A stretch of 64,000 nucleotides of DNA from Paraburkholderia youngii (GTDB lineage Bacteria; Pseudomonadota; Gammaproteobacteria; Burkholderiales; Burkholderiaceae): the NCBI RefSeq assembly GCF_013366925.1, contig NZ_JAALDK010000002.1, positions 1,364,001 to 1,428,000 of the forward strand. The letters are read 5' to 3'. A program made the position numbers and the translations under genes. Under the pieces are notes generated by a model. That model was not told where the DNA came from and made no database searches. It saw only the letters and a list, made by a program, of their open reading frames with translations. Below are positions 51,302-59,879 of this stretch, in pieces; position 1 is the first letter of the stretch, and every line of letters starts with the position of its first letter.

Positions 51302-52702
51302 ATGACCGACGGCCTGCCCAATCCCCAACGCGCGTTTGCGTACCTCGCGATCGCCATCGCGATGACGATGTCGGTGCTCGACACCTCGATCGTCAACGTC
51401 GCGCTGCCCACCATCAGCAACGACCTGGCGGTATCGCCGGCGAATGCGATCTGGGTCGTCAACGCGTATCAGCTGGCGGTCACGGTGTCCTTGCTGCCGC
51501 TCGCGGTGCTCGGCGACGGCCTCGGCTACAAGCGTGTCTACTGCTACGGACTCGTGCTCTTCACGCTGGCGTCGTTCGCCTGCGCGAATGCGCACACGCT
51601 GCTGGTGCTGGCGGTCGCGCGCGTGTTTCAGGGCTTCGGCGCGGGCGGCATCATGAGCGTGAGTATCGCGCTGGTGCGCTTCGTTTTTCCGAAGGCACGG
51701 CTTGGCGTCGGCGTCGGTTTATCGTCGCTGGTGGTGGCCGTTTCGTCGGCGGCGGGGCCGAGCATCGCGTCGGCGATTCTGTCGGTCGCGCACTGGCAGT
51801 GGCTGTTCCTCGTCAACGTGCCGCTCGGCGTGCTGGCGCTGTCGATCGGCGCGCGCACTTTGCCGGTGACACCGGAATCGGGCGCTCGCCTGAGCGGCCT
51901 GAGCGTCCTGCTCAACGCGCTCACCTTCGGCCTGCTGATCTCGGGTCTCGCCGTTTTCAAGCAGCCGGGGGCGACGCAGCGCGGCGCCGCGATGGTCGCG
52001 CTCGCACTGGTGGCCGGTGTGCTGTTCGTGCGGCGAGAAAGCCGGCTCGCGAAGCCGATGCTGCCCATCGACCTGCTGCGCATGCCGGTGTTTTCATTGT
52101 CGATGGCGACGTCGATCTGCTCGTTCGCGGCACAGACGATGGCGTACATCGTGCTGCCGTTCTATTTCGAGCAGACGCTGAAGCTGTCGGAAACCCAAAC
52201 CGGCTTTCTGATGACACCGTGGCCGCTCGTGACCGCGTTGATCGCGCCGGTTGCGGGCCGGCTGTCCGACCGGTGGGCTCCGGGACGCATCAGCAGCGTC
52301 GGGCTCGTCGTGTTCGGCTGCGGACTCGCGATGCTCTGCCAGCTCGGCGACACGGCGACGCGTTTCGACATCGTGTGGCGGCTCGCGGTCTGCGGCCTCG
52401 GCTTCGGCATCTTTCAGTCGCCGAACAATCGCGTAATCATCGGCAGTGCGCCGCGGCATCGCAGCGGCGGCGCGTCCGGCCTGCAAGCGATGGGACGTCT
52501 GCTCGGCCAGTCGAGCGGCGCGGTGGTGGTGTCGATCGTGTTCGGGCTCGTGCACGGCCGGCACCTGACGCTGATTGCCGGCATCGGCGCGGCGCTCGCG
52601 TTGGTCGCGGCCGGCGTGAGTTCGGCGCGGCGCATGACGGAGTACAGCGACGCCCCGCAGGAATCACAGGCTACGCCAACGCGGCCGGTCTCCGAGCGTT
52701 GA
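51302..52702 (+). CDS. DHA2-family MFS drug/proton antiporter
   Basis: The 466-residue protein has fourteen predicted helices and the N-terminal MSVLDTSIVNVALPTIS motif of 14-TMS drug exporters (EmrB/QacA type), followed by the loop motif GDGLGYKRVY. It likely exports toxic organic compounds. The start at 51302 was chosen because the family begins shortly after it; the longer frame lacks a ribosome site. The substrate is unknown, and no EmrA-like partner lies next to it. It ends 32 bp before a convergent gene. Confidence 0.85.
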   Translation: MTDGLPNPQRAFAYLAIAIAMTMSVLDTSIVNVALPTISNDLAVSPANAIWVVNAYQLAVTVSLLPLAVLGDGLGYKRVYCYGLVLFTLASFACANAHTLLVLAVARVFQGFGAGGIMSVSIALVRFVFPKARLGVGVGLSSLVVAVSSAAGPSIASAILSVAHWQWLFLVNVPLGVLALSIGARTLPVTPESGARLSGLSVLLNALTFGLLISGLAVFKQPGATQRGAAMVALALVAGVLFVRRESRLAKPMLPIDLLRMPVFSLSMATSICSFAAQTMAYIVLPFYFEQTLKLSETQTGFLMTPWPLVTALIAPVAGRLSDRWAPGRISSVGLVVFGCGLAMLCQLGDTATRFDIVWRLAVCGLGFGIFQSPNNRVIIGSAPRHRSGGASGLQAMGRLLGQSSGAVVVSIVFGLVHGRHLTLIAGIGAALALVAAGVSSARRMTEYSDAPQESQATPTRPVSER

Positions 52703-52734
52703 CGGGGGGCGGCGTCGTTGCGCCGCCGGTGCGT

Positions 52735-53700
52735 CTACGCGAGATTCGAAGGCGCCGCCTTCAGCACGTCGACGTGCTTCGGAATCAGGCCGAGATCGAG
52801 GAACGTATCGGCGATCTGTTGCTGCTCGCCGAGAATCGCGCGGGTAATCGGCTGCGTGCCGAACTGCTGACGCCGCACCGCCGCGTCTACGACCTGCTTG
52901 GGCAGACCCCATAGCTGCGCGAGTTCGGCCGCGAGCTGATCCTTGTTCTGCTTGCCCCACTCATCGACCTTGTCGAGCTCTTCGATCACGATGCGGATCA
53001 CGTCGGGATTGTTCGCCGCATAACTCTGCGACGAGAAGTAGAACGCGCGATTGCCGACTACGCCGCTCGCATCGGCAATCACGCGAGCGCCGAGCGAATG
53101 CTCCGCCGCGGCGAAGAACGGATCCCAGATGACCCACGCGTCGATCGACCCGCGCTCGAACGCCGCGCGTGCATCGGCGGGTGCGAGGAACACGAGCTTT
53201 ACGTCGCCGTATTGCAGGCCATGCTGACTCAGCAGCTTGACGAGAAAGTAGTGGACATTGCTGCCTTTGTTGAGCGCGATCCGCTTGCCCTTCAGGTCCG
53301 CGACCGAGCGGATCGTCGATTGCGGCGGTACCAACACCGCTTCCGACTGCGGCCGCTTGACGGTCGCCGCGACATAGGCCAACGGTGCGCCGGCGGCCTG
53401 CGCGAAGATCGGCGGTGCTTCGCCTACGTCGCCGAAATCGATCGAGCCGACGTTCAGTGCTTCCAGTTGCACAGGGCCCGCCGCGAACTCGGTCCATGTG
53501 ACGGATACGTTCAGCGGCGCGAGCCGTTTCTCGAGCGTACCGCGGCCCTTCAGCAGATTCAGATAACCCTTCTGGTTGCCGACGCGCAGCGTACGCGCAT
53601 TGCCTTGCGCGAACGAAAGCGGCGCTGCCGCGGCCGCCGCGGCGCCGAGCGAAAGTTTCAGGAAGGTGCGGCGGTCGTGAAGCGTTCTGGTAATTGACAT
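52735..53700 (-). CDS. SsuA-like aliphatic sulfonate-binding protein, orphan
   Basis: The 321-residue protein has a Tat-like leader (HDRRTFLKLSLGAAAAAAAPL) and a type II periplasmic binding fold with LRVGNQKGYLNLL, VGEAPPIFAQAAG, LKGKRIALNKGSNVHYFL and AWVIWDPFFAAAE. These match SsuA/TauA-type proteins of sulfonate import. No permease or ATPase is adjacent. The start at 53700 gives the usual length; a longer frame exists but looks non-coding. It follows a MetQ-like gene by 104 bp, which links it to sulphur uptake. Confidence 0.83.
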   Translation of the reverse strand: MSITRTLHDRRTFLKLSLGAAAAAAAPLSFAQGNARTLRVGNQKGYLNLLKGRGTLEKRLAPLNVSVTWTEFAAGPVQLEALNVGSIDFGDVGEAPPIFAQAAGAPLAYVAATVKRPQSEAVLVPPQSTIRSVADLKGKRIALNKGSNVHYFLVKLLSQHGLQYGDVKLVFLAPADARAAFERGSIDAWVIWDPFFAAAEHSLGARVIADASGVVGNRAFYFSSQSYAANNPDVIRIVIEELDKVDEWGKQNKDQLAAELAQLWGLPKQVVDAAVRRQQFGTQPITRAILGEQQQIADTFLDLGLIPKHVDVLKAAPSNLA

Positions 53701-53804
53701 GACGGGCAATACGATCGGGAGGGCAATGAAGAAGGCAGGATGCGCGGCGGCCGAAGCGCCGCCGCTCGAGTCGCGAGTGATTCGTGCGTGATTCGCGTGT
53801 CGGA

Positions 53805-54632
53805 TCAGTGCTGGGGCGCGCCATCCCATGCGGGCAGCGTGGCGCCGTGATAGACGGTCAGGATCGCCGAGGCGACGTTGGCCTGCTGGTAGCTGTCGAC
53901 GATCGTCTTCACCCACGCAGCGTTCGCGTCTTTCGCGTTGACCGCGATGAAGTTGCGATACGGATTGCCCGGTACCTTCTCCTGCGCGATGCGTTCCTGC
54001 GGAATCTTGATGCCCGCCTTGATCGCCCAGTCGGTATTGACGACGGCGGCGTCGAGGTCGCCGATCGCACGGCCGACGATGCCCGCGTCGAGCTCCTTGA
54101 TCTGGATATGCTTCGGATTGTCCGCGATGTCGCGCGCGGTCGGCAGCAGGCCGACGTCGGGGCGCAGCTTGATCAGCCCGTTCGCCTGCAGCAGAAGCAG
54201 CGCGCGACCTTCGTTGCTCGGATCGTTCGGCACGCCGATCGTCGCATTCTGCGGCAGCGCCGCGATCGATTTCACCTTGCGCGAGTAGAGACCGATCGGC
54301 TGCACGTAGGTATAGCCGACGGGCACGATCTGATAGTGGCGCGCGGCGATCTGCGCATCGAGATAGGGCTTGTGCTGGAACGAGTTCGCATCGAGGTCGT
54401 GTTCGGCGAGCGCTTCGTTCGGCTGCGTATAGTCGGAGAAGGTCGTGATCTTGACGGTGATGCCCTGCCTGGCCGCATTGGCGGCGACCGCACGCCACAC
54501 GTCTTCGTCCTCGCCGGACATGATGCCGACTCGCACGGTTTGTCCTGCCGCAAGCGCCGGTTGCGCGCTGACGATGCCGCATGTAACGAGAACCGAGAGG
54601 AGTGCGGCCCTGAGTGCTTTGGTCGTGGTCAT
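53805..54632 (-). CDS. MetQ/NlpA-like methionine-binding protein, orphan
   Basis: The 275-residue protein has a Sec signal peptide (cleavage near ALAAG) and the NlpA fold: VRVGIMSGEDEDVWRAV, DYTQPNEALAEHDLDANSFQHKPYLD, GVPNDPSNEGRALLLLQ and AVVNTDWAIKAGI. Such proteins bind methionine or related thioethers. The lipobox typical of MetQ is not evident (leader ends without Cys). No cognate MetN or MetI lies nearby, unlike most metNIQ operons. Paired with an SsuA-like protein downstream. Confidence 0.83.
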   Translation of the reverse strand: MTTTKALRAALLSVLVTCGIVSAQPALAAGQTVRVGIMSGEDEDVWRAVAANAARQGITVKITTFSDYTQPNEALAEHDLDANSFQHKPYLDAQIAARHYQIVPVGYTYVQPIGLYSRKVKSIAALPQNATIGVPNDPSNEGRALLLLQANGLIKLRPDVGLLPTARDIADNPKHIQIKELDAGIVGRAIGDLDAAVVNTDWAIKAGIKIPQERIAQEKVPGNPYRNFIAVNAKDANAAWVKTIVDSYQQANVASAILTVYHGATLPAWDGAPQH

Positions 54633-54864
54633 GTCTGGAATGCGATCGAAGTGAAGGTCCGGAGATCGTAGAGAGGCGCTCGTTAGCGCACAAATAATAT
54701 CGAGCGCTATCGTTATCGCGGTTGAGCGTAAGCGGACAACCCGTTTCGTCGGCACCGCCAGACCGACATTGCATCGGCGGCGCAAAGCATTGCACAAATG
54801 CTTGTTTGCACAAGCACGCGCTGCTGACTAGATTCGATGCATGCCATCAGCAGGAGGGCGCACG

Positions 54865-55065
54865 ATGTCATTGAATCTCGCATCGTTCTATCGCCGGGCC
54901 GTGTCCGCTGCCTTCGAAGCCGTGCGGCAGCGGGTCCATCGCGACCAGCCGCGCGACGATCCCGAGCGACTCGAGCGCATTGCGACTTACGCGCGCGCGG
55001 GATACTTCAATATGGGCTATACGCTCGAATCGTTTAGCGTGATCGCGGAAATCGCACCGGATTGA
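54865..55065 (+). CDS. Small protein of unknown function
   Basis: The 66-residue product is a soluble, charged protein (SLNLASFYRRAVSAAFEAV, then a Asp/Arg-rich part and YFNMGYTLESF). GGAGGG lies before the ATG. It is divergent from the MetQ-like gene and upstream of the sulfite dehydrogenase genes. I do not recognise a family; the good ribosome site and codon use favour a real gene. Confidence 0.5.
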   Translation: MSLNLASFYRRAVSAAFEAVRQRVHRDQPRDDPERLERIATYARAGYFNMGYTLESFSVIAEIAPD

Positions 55066-55215
55066 CGGTGTCATCGGTGAGTTGTGCGCGCTTGTGCGCG
55101 CGCGGCATATCGCCGGCCGTCATAACCTTAGTCGCAATCGGCTTTGATCGGGGCGCGCACACTACCTATACTCGTGCGCTTGTCGATCAACCCAGGCCGC
55201 CTCGCCGGCACGAGC

Positions 55216-56505
55216 ATGTCGCGACCTCCACGTATTACTAGCGACGCGCATGATGCGTCGAAACCCGCGTCGCCGCGTCGGCGCCTGTTGGGTGGTCTCG
55301 CGCTGTCCGCGTTGGCCGCGCCAAACCTGAAGGCGGCGACGCTGCTGAAGCCGCTGGGCGTCGATCCGTGGACACAAACTCCCGGCGCGCCGATTCTCGA
55401 GCATCCGTACGGGCTGCCGTCGCCTCGCGAGTCGAACGTGATTCGTCGTGCCGCGCGGGCGTGGCCGATGCCGGGCGCCGCATCGTCGCTGACGCCGCTC
55501 GCGGATCTGCATGGCTCGATCACGCCGAATGGGCTCGTCTATGAGCGGCATCATGCCGGGGTGCCCGATATCGATCCAGACACGCACCGACTCGTGATTC
55601 ATGGTCTCGTGCGCGAGCCGAAGCTCTTCACGATGGACGATCTGCTGCGCTTGCCTTCGGAGTCGCGCATTCATTTTCTCGAGTGTTCGGGCAACACGGC
55701 GAGCGAATGGAAAGGACCGAGCGGGCTCCCTGTGCAGATCACGCATGGACTGCTGTCGTGCTGCGAGTGGACCGGCGTCAGGCTGTCGACGCTGCTCGAA
55801 GCCGTCGGTGGACGCACGCTGACCAGCGACGGCGCAACGCCGCAATGGCTGCTCGCCGAAGGCGCGGACGCCGCCGCGATGACACGCAGTTTGCCGCTCG
55901 ACCGGATTCTCGACCGTGCGCTCGTCGTCTATGCGCAAAACGGCGAACGCCTGCGGCCGGAGAACGGCTATCCGCTGCGTCTGTTGGTGCCGGGCTTCGA
56001 GGGCAATACCAACGTGAAATGGCTGCGGCGGCTGAAGGTCGTCGATGCGCCGTTGCAGACGCGCGAAGAGACGTCGAAATACACGGGCATCCTGCCCGAC
56101 GGCCGCGCGCGTCAATTCGTGTTCGAGATGGACGCGAAGTCGGTGATCACGCGGCCTTCCGCCGGACAGCGTCTGACCGCGCAGGGCTTCTATCCGATCG
56201 TCGGGCTCGCGTGGTCGGGGCGGGGAGCGATTCGCAAGGTCGAGGTATCGACCGACAGTGGAGCGACCTGGCAGGCCGCAGTGCTCGACGAGCCCGCGCG
56301 CGATCGCGCGTTGACCCGCTTCCAGGCCGGCTTCGTGTGGAACGGTGCGCCGACCGCCATTCTGTCGCGCGCGACGGATTCTACCGGCTACGTTCAACCG
56401 ACGCGCGAGGCGCTCGTCGCGGCGCGTGGTCTGAACTCGAACTATCACTACAACGGCATTCAGCAGTGGCGCATCGAAGCCGATGGGAGCGTTAAAAATG
56501 CGTGA
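55216..56505 (+). CDS. soxC: SoxC-like sulfite dehydrogenase, molybdopterin subunit
   Basis: The 429-residue protein has a Tat leader (SPRRRLLGGLALSALAA) and the sulfite oxidase fold with the molybdenum-ligating cysteine C157 in FLECSGN. HGLLSCCEWTGV, EGNTNVKWLRRL and the C-terminal dimerisation domain are SoxC-type. It would oxidise sulfite, or act with SoxD as sulfane dehydrogenase. It overlaps the cytochrome gene by eight bases. The rest of a sox cluster (soxXYZAB) is not in the window, so sulfite detoxification from sulfonate use is a plausible role. Confidence 0.85.
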   Translation: MSRPPRITSDAHDASKPASPRRRLLGGLALSALAAPNLKAATLLKPLGVDPWTQTPGAPILEHPYGLPSPRESNVIRRAARAWPMPGAASSLTPLADLHGSITPNGLVYERHHAGVPDIDPDTHRLVIHGLVREPKLFTMDDLLRLPSESRIHFLECSGNTASEWKGPSGLPVQITHGLLSCCEWTGVRLSTLLEAVGGRTLTSDGATPQWLLAEGADAAAMTRSLPLDRILDRALVVYAQNGERLRPENGYPLRLLVPGFEGNTNVKWLRRLKVVDAPLQTREETSKYTGILPDGRARQFVFEMDAKSVITRPSAGQRLTAQGFYPIVGLAWSGRGAIRKVEVSTDSGATWQAAVLDEPARDRALTRFQAGFVWNGAPTAILSRATDSTGYVQPTREALVAARGLNSNYHYNGIQQWRIEADGSVKNA

Positions 56506-57121
56506 GCATCTGCGGTTCGGTGCTTCGAAATCGAAAACGATGCGCGCTCTGCTGGCATGGGTCACGGCTAGCAGTCTGCTCGCTGGCTGTTCGTCTTCAT
56601 TCGATGCAACGCGCGACGCGCAGTCCGCTGCCGCCGCTCAAGCGCGCTGGCGTTCATCCGTCGACGCGATCGGCAAGCCTGTCAGCGAAGCCGATCTGAG
56701 CGCATGGAATATCGATGTCGCACCGAACGGCCACGGCTTGCCCGACGGCAGCGGCGACGTCGCAACGGGTGGCCGAATTTTCGCGGCGAAATGCGCGGCC
56801 TGTCATGGCGCGAAAGGCGAGGGGCTGATCGGCGATCAGCTGATCGGTGGGGCGGGCACGCTCGCGACCGCGAGTCCGAAACGCACCGTTGGCAGCTTCT
56901 GGCCGTATGCGACGACGCTATTCGACTATATAAACCGGGCGATGCCGTATAACGCGCCGCAGTCGCTGAGCGCGGACGAGGTGTATGCCCTCAGCGCGTG
57001 GATCTTGAACCGCAACGGCATCGTGCCGGATGATGCGCGTCTCGACGCGCATTCGCTCGCCGCTATCCGCATGCCGAACCGGGATGGCTTCGTGCCCGAC
57101 CCTCGGCCGGGCAAGCTGTGA
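56498..57121 (+). CDS. SoxD-like monohaem cytochrome c lipoprotein
   Basis: The 207-residue protein has a lipobox (SSLLAGC) and a cytochrome domain with CAACH and a likely axial Met in NRAMPYNAPQ. RTVGSFWPYATTLFDY is characteristic of SoxD-type cytochromes. Classical SoxD is dihaem and longer, so this is a shorter, monohaem version. The gene starts eight bases before the end of soxC, which fits a complex in which it accepts the electrons from sulfite. Confidence 0.82.
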   Translation: MREHLRFGASKSKTMRALLAWVTASSLLAGCSSSFDATRDAQSAAAAQARWRSSVDAIGKPVSEADLSAWNIDVAPNGHGLPDGSGDVATGGRIFAAKCAACHGAKGEGLIGDQLIGGAGTLATASPKRTVGSFWPYATTLFDYINRAMPYNAPQSLSADEVYALSAWILNRNGIVPDDARLDAHSLAAIRMPNRDGFVPDPRPGKL

Positions 57122-57161
57122 CAGGCGTTCGGCCGGCGGGCTTATTGGAGCAGTAAGGGAA

Positions 57162-57602
57162 TTAAGCCTGCGGCGGCAACAGCGCCGCAAGCAAGCGGCG
57201 CAACTGCGCCAATTCGCTTGCCGTCAGCCGTTCAGTGAGAATGCGCTCGACCTGCTCGACGCGCGGACGCAAGGCCGCAAGCTGCTTCTTACCCGCAGCG
57301 GTGAGATACAGCACATAACTGCGCTTGTCGACAGGATCATCGGCGCGCTCGATCTGGCCATTGCGCACCATGCGTGCAACGAGATCGGCGATCGTCGAAC
57401 GATCCACATCGAGCTTGTCTCCGAGTTGCCGCTGACTGACGCCAGGCGTCTCGTGCAAGACCTCGAGCGCCGCGTACTGCACGCTCGTGATCTCCGCGGA
57501 AACCTCGCTCAGCCAGACCGCTGCATGGCGCTGTTGGGCACGGCGCACCAGACTGCCAGTAAATTTTGGGAGCGCGCCGGCGTCTTCAGGTTTGATCGGC
57601 AA
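57162..57602 (-). CDS. MarR-family regulator, probable MobR-type repressor
   Basis: The 146-residue protein has a winged helix with the recognition helix region GVSQRQLGDKLDVDRSTIADLVARM and the MarR wing GQIERADDPVDKRSYVLYLT. It is downstream of mobA on the same strand, with 27 bp between them. In Comamonas a MarR regulator controls mobA from the divergent position; here the arrangement is co-directional. I infer that it responds to hydroxybenzoate. Confidence 0.85.
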   Translation of the reverse strand: MPIKPEDAGALPKFTGSLVRRAQQRHAAVWLSEVSAEITSVQYAALEVLHETPGVSQRQLGDKLDVDRSTIADLVARMVRNGQIERADDPVDKRSYVLYLTAAGKKQLAALRPRVEQVERILTERLTASELAQLRRLLAALLPPQA

Positions 57603-57629
57603 TTTCGGAGTGTCGGATTTGGTTATGGC

Positions 57630-59525
57630 TTAACGCGCGCGAAAGATGGGCCGGAAGAAGGCGTTCAACTCCGCGTACGCATTCAATGGGAGAACATGGG
57701 CCACGTATTGGTCGGGACGTACCACCACGAGTGCACCTTGTTCGCGATCGATGCCGCGCTCGTCGAAGATATCAGTCGTCGCGTCGCACGTAAATGCCTT
57801 TTCGTAGTCGATCAGACCGTGGCGACCCTTGCGCGGCAGCAGCAGAGCAGGGATGTCCTGGAGGCGGACTTCGCGATGCGGCTGTTGCAATACCGCGCGC
57901 AGATCGAGAACGCTGTCCACGTCGGCGTCCTTCGGCGTGAAGAGCCGCAAAACGGATTCCGGCGATTTGTCGAGATGCTCACACAACGCATTCAGCGCAC
58001 GACCCGACGCGTCCGCAAAAGCGTACAGACGCCAACGGCCGTCGGCTTGCGCCGCATGCCCGAGATGGAACGGTTTTGCATCAGCGAGGCGAACCACAGG
58101 CGAGGAGTGAAAGCGCGTGCCGATCGTAAAGCCTTTGGCGAGCGCCTGATGCGTCGCTTCGCCGGTCAGGGTGGCCGGCCGGTAACGCGTCGCGACGCCT
58201 GCCGTGTAGCGGCCAGCGCGAACGAAGTACGCCTGAAGCTCCGCGGGATCGACACCGCCTGCTTCGGGCCGGTTGGGGTCCTTCGGCGGAGCGGCCATCA
58301 TGGCCGACCATTCCTTGTCGAAATCAATCAGCTCCTGCGCAATGGGTTGGCGCTCGTCCGAATACGTGCGCAGCAGATCGGCGTCGCTACGGCCTTCCAG
58401 CACCGCGCCGAGCTTCCAGCCGAGATTGAAGCCGTCCTGCATCGACACGTTCATGCCTTGGCCCGCTTTGGCGCTATGCGTATGGCAGGCGTCGCCCGCG
58501 ATGAACACGCGCGGTTCGCGCGAAGTGCCGTCGGCGGCGATCGCGTCGTCGAAGCGGTCGGTGAGACGCTGACCGACCTCGTAGACCGAGAACCACGCGA
58601 CTTCCTTGACGTCGAGCGTATAGGGATGGAGGATGCTTTGCGCCGTCTCGATGATGCGATCGACCGTGATCTGCTTGAGGTTGTCGCGATTCTCCGGGGT
58701 GACGTCGCCGAGGTCGACATAGAAGCGAACCAGATATCCGCCTTCGCGCGGAATGATCAGCAGGTTGCCCTTGCTCGCGGATTGAATCGCCGCTTTCAGC
58801 CGGATGTCCGGGAAGTCGGTAACGGCCAGCGCATCCATCACGCCCCACGCATGGTTGGCCGCGTCACCGCGCAGCGTTTGTCCGATGGCGGTGCGTACCC
58901 GGCTGCGCGCGCCGTCGCAACCGACGACATAGCGCGCGCGCACGGTCACGGTCTCGTCGAGCCGTGCGGGATCGGTGCGCCGCAGCGTGACCAGCACCGG
59001 GTATTCATTCGTATCGTCGCGCTGGACGTCGACCAGTTCGAGGCCGTAGTCCGGTTCGATCCGGCGCGCGGAGCGACGCATCACGTCAAGCAGATACTCC
59101 TGAATACGCGCCTGATTGACGATGACGTGCGGAAATTCCGAAAGACCCGTTTCGGTATCCTGAACCCGGCCGGTACGACTGATCGCGCCGCGGTCATTTG
59201 CATCGGGTCGCCAGAATACCGTTTCATTGACCCAATAGGCTTCTTGCAGCAGGCGATCCGCGAGGCCGAACGCATTGAACATCTCGACGGTACGGCACGC
59301 TACGCCATCGGCCTGTCCCATCTGCAACGGTCCGTCGCGACGCTCGACGATGCGCGTGTTGATCGACGGGAATTGCGACAGTTGCGCGGCCAGCACGACT
59401 CCGGCAGGGCCGCTGCCGACGATCAGCACGTCGACCTTCTCCGGCATCTGCGCAGCATGTGCGTTGCCGATGGCTGGCTCGATTGTCGGATCGCCGACCC
59501 GGAAACCGTTGAGATGAAATTGCAT
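57630..59525 (-). CDS. mobA: 3-Hydroxybenzoate 4-monooxygenase (MobA type)
   Basis: The 631-residue flavoprotein belongs to the phenol 2-monooxygenase-like group. The FAD fingerprint GSGPAG is at 37-42, the DG motif is VVGCDGARSRVR, and the GD motif with active-site stretch is GDACHTHSAKAGQGMN. The N-terminus MQFHLNGFR and LPRKGRHGLIDYEK match characterised MobA closely in my recall. It converts 3-hydroxybenzoate to protocatechuate with NADPH and oxygen. The C-terminal thioredoxin-like domain is complete. No ring-cleavage gene is in the window. Confidence 0.85.
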   Translation of the reverse strand: MQFHLNGFRVGDPTIEPAIGNAHAAQMPEKVDVLIVGSGPAGVVLAAQLSQFPSINTRIVERRDGPLQMGQADGVACRTVEMFNAFGLADRLLQEAYWVNETVFWRPDANDRGAISRTGRVQDTETGLSEFPHVIVNQARIQEYLLDVMRRSARRIEPDYGLELVDVQRDDTNEYPVLVTLRRTDPARLDETVTVRARYVVGCDGARSRVRTAIGQTLRGDAANHAWGVMDALAVTDFPDIRLKAAIQSASKGNLLIIPREGGYLVRFYVDLGDVTPENRDNLKQITVDRIIETAQSILHPYTLDVKEVAWFSVYEVGQRLTDRFDDAIAADGTSREPRVFIAGDACHTHSAKAGQGMNVSMQDGFNLGWKLGAVLEGRSDADLLRTYSDERQPIAQELIDFDKEWSAMMAAPPKDPNRPEAGGVDPAELQAYFVRAGRYTAGVATRYRPATLTGEATHQALAKGFTIGTRFHSSPVVRLADAKPFHLGHAAQADGRWRLYAFADASGRALNALCEHLDKSPESVLRLFTPKDADVDSVLDLRAVLQQPHREVRLQDIPALLLPRKGRHGLIDYEKAFTCDATTDIFDERGIDREQGALVVVRPDQYVAHVLPLNAYAELNAFFRPIFRAR

Positions 59526-59653
59526 GACGTCCTCCTCCGTTCAGTAAATATCTGCTGAACGCGAATATACTCCGTACCCCAACCATTTTGAAGTACTTCG
59601 TGCGAGGATGGATGTTTACCCTGGTTTAGAAGAGCCCTCCTGGATCGTCTGAT

Positions 59654-59863
59654 TCAATGGCCGTGCCAATGGCCTCCATGGCCACCCCAGTAGCCGCCAA
59701 TGCCGATGCCGAGGCTCACGGACGGCGGTGCGACGTAGTACCCGGGCGCATAGCCATAAGCGGGCGCTGGCTCATACCCATAGCCATAGCTGGGCGGCGG
59801 CGGGGCGACGACGCAGCCCGCGAGGCCGACCGATACGGTGATTGCAAAGAGTAGTCTGCTCAT
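59654..59863 (-). CDS. Small Gly/Tyr/His-rich lipoprotein
   Basis: The 69-residue protein has a lipobox (VGLAGC) and a mature part of Pro/Tyr/Gly repeats ending GGHGGHWHGH. GGAGGACAACGATC lies before the ATG. It begins 16 bp after the YejA-like gene on the same strand. The His-rich tail could bind metals. No family function is known. Confidence 0.65.
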   Translation of the reverse strand: MSRLLFAITVSVGLAGCVVAPPPPSYGYGYEPAPAYGYAPGYYVAPPSVSLGIGIGGYWGGHGGHWHGH

Positions 59864-59879
59864 GATCGTTGTCCTCCAC

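Noticed and set aside
52735..54813. Single 692-residue reading of the SsuA-like gene
   Set aside because: The N-terminal half is a frame shadow of the MetQ-like gene; the SsuA-like protein properly starts at 53700.
57030..59558. 842-residue open frame on the plus strand
   Set aside because: It runs opposite to mobA and the MarR gene, both with complete conserved motifs. The translated sequence has no recognisable fold.
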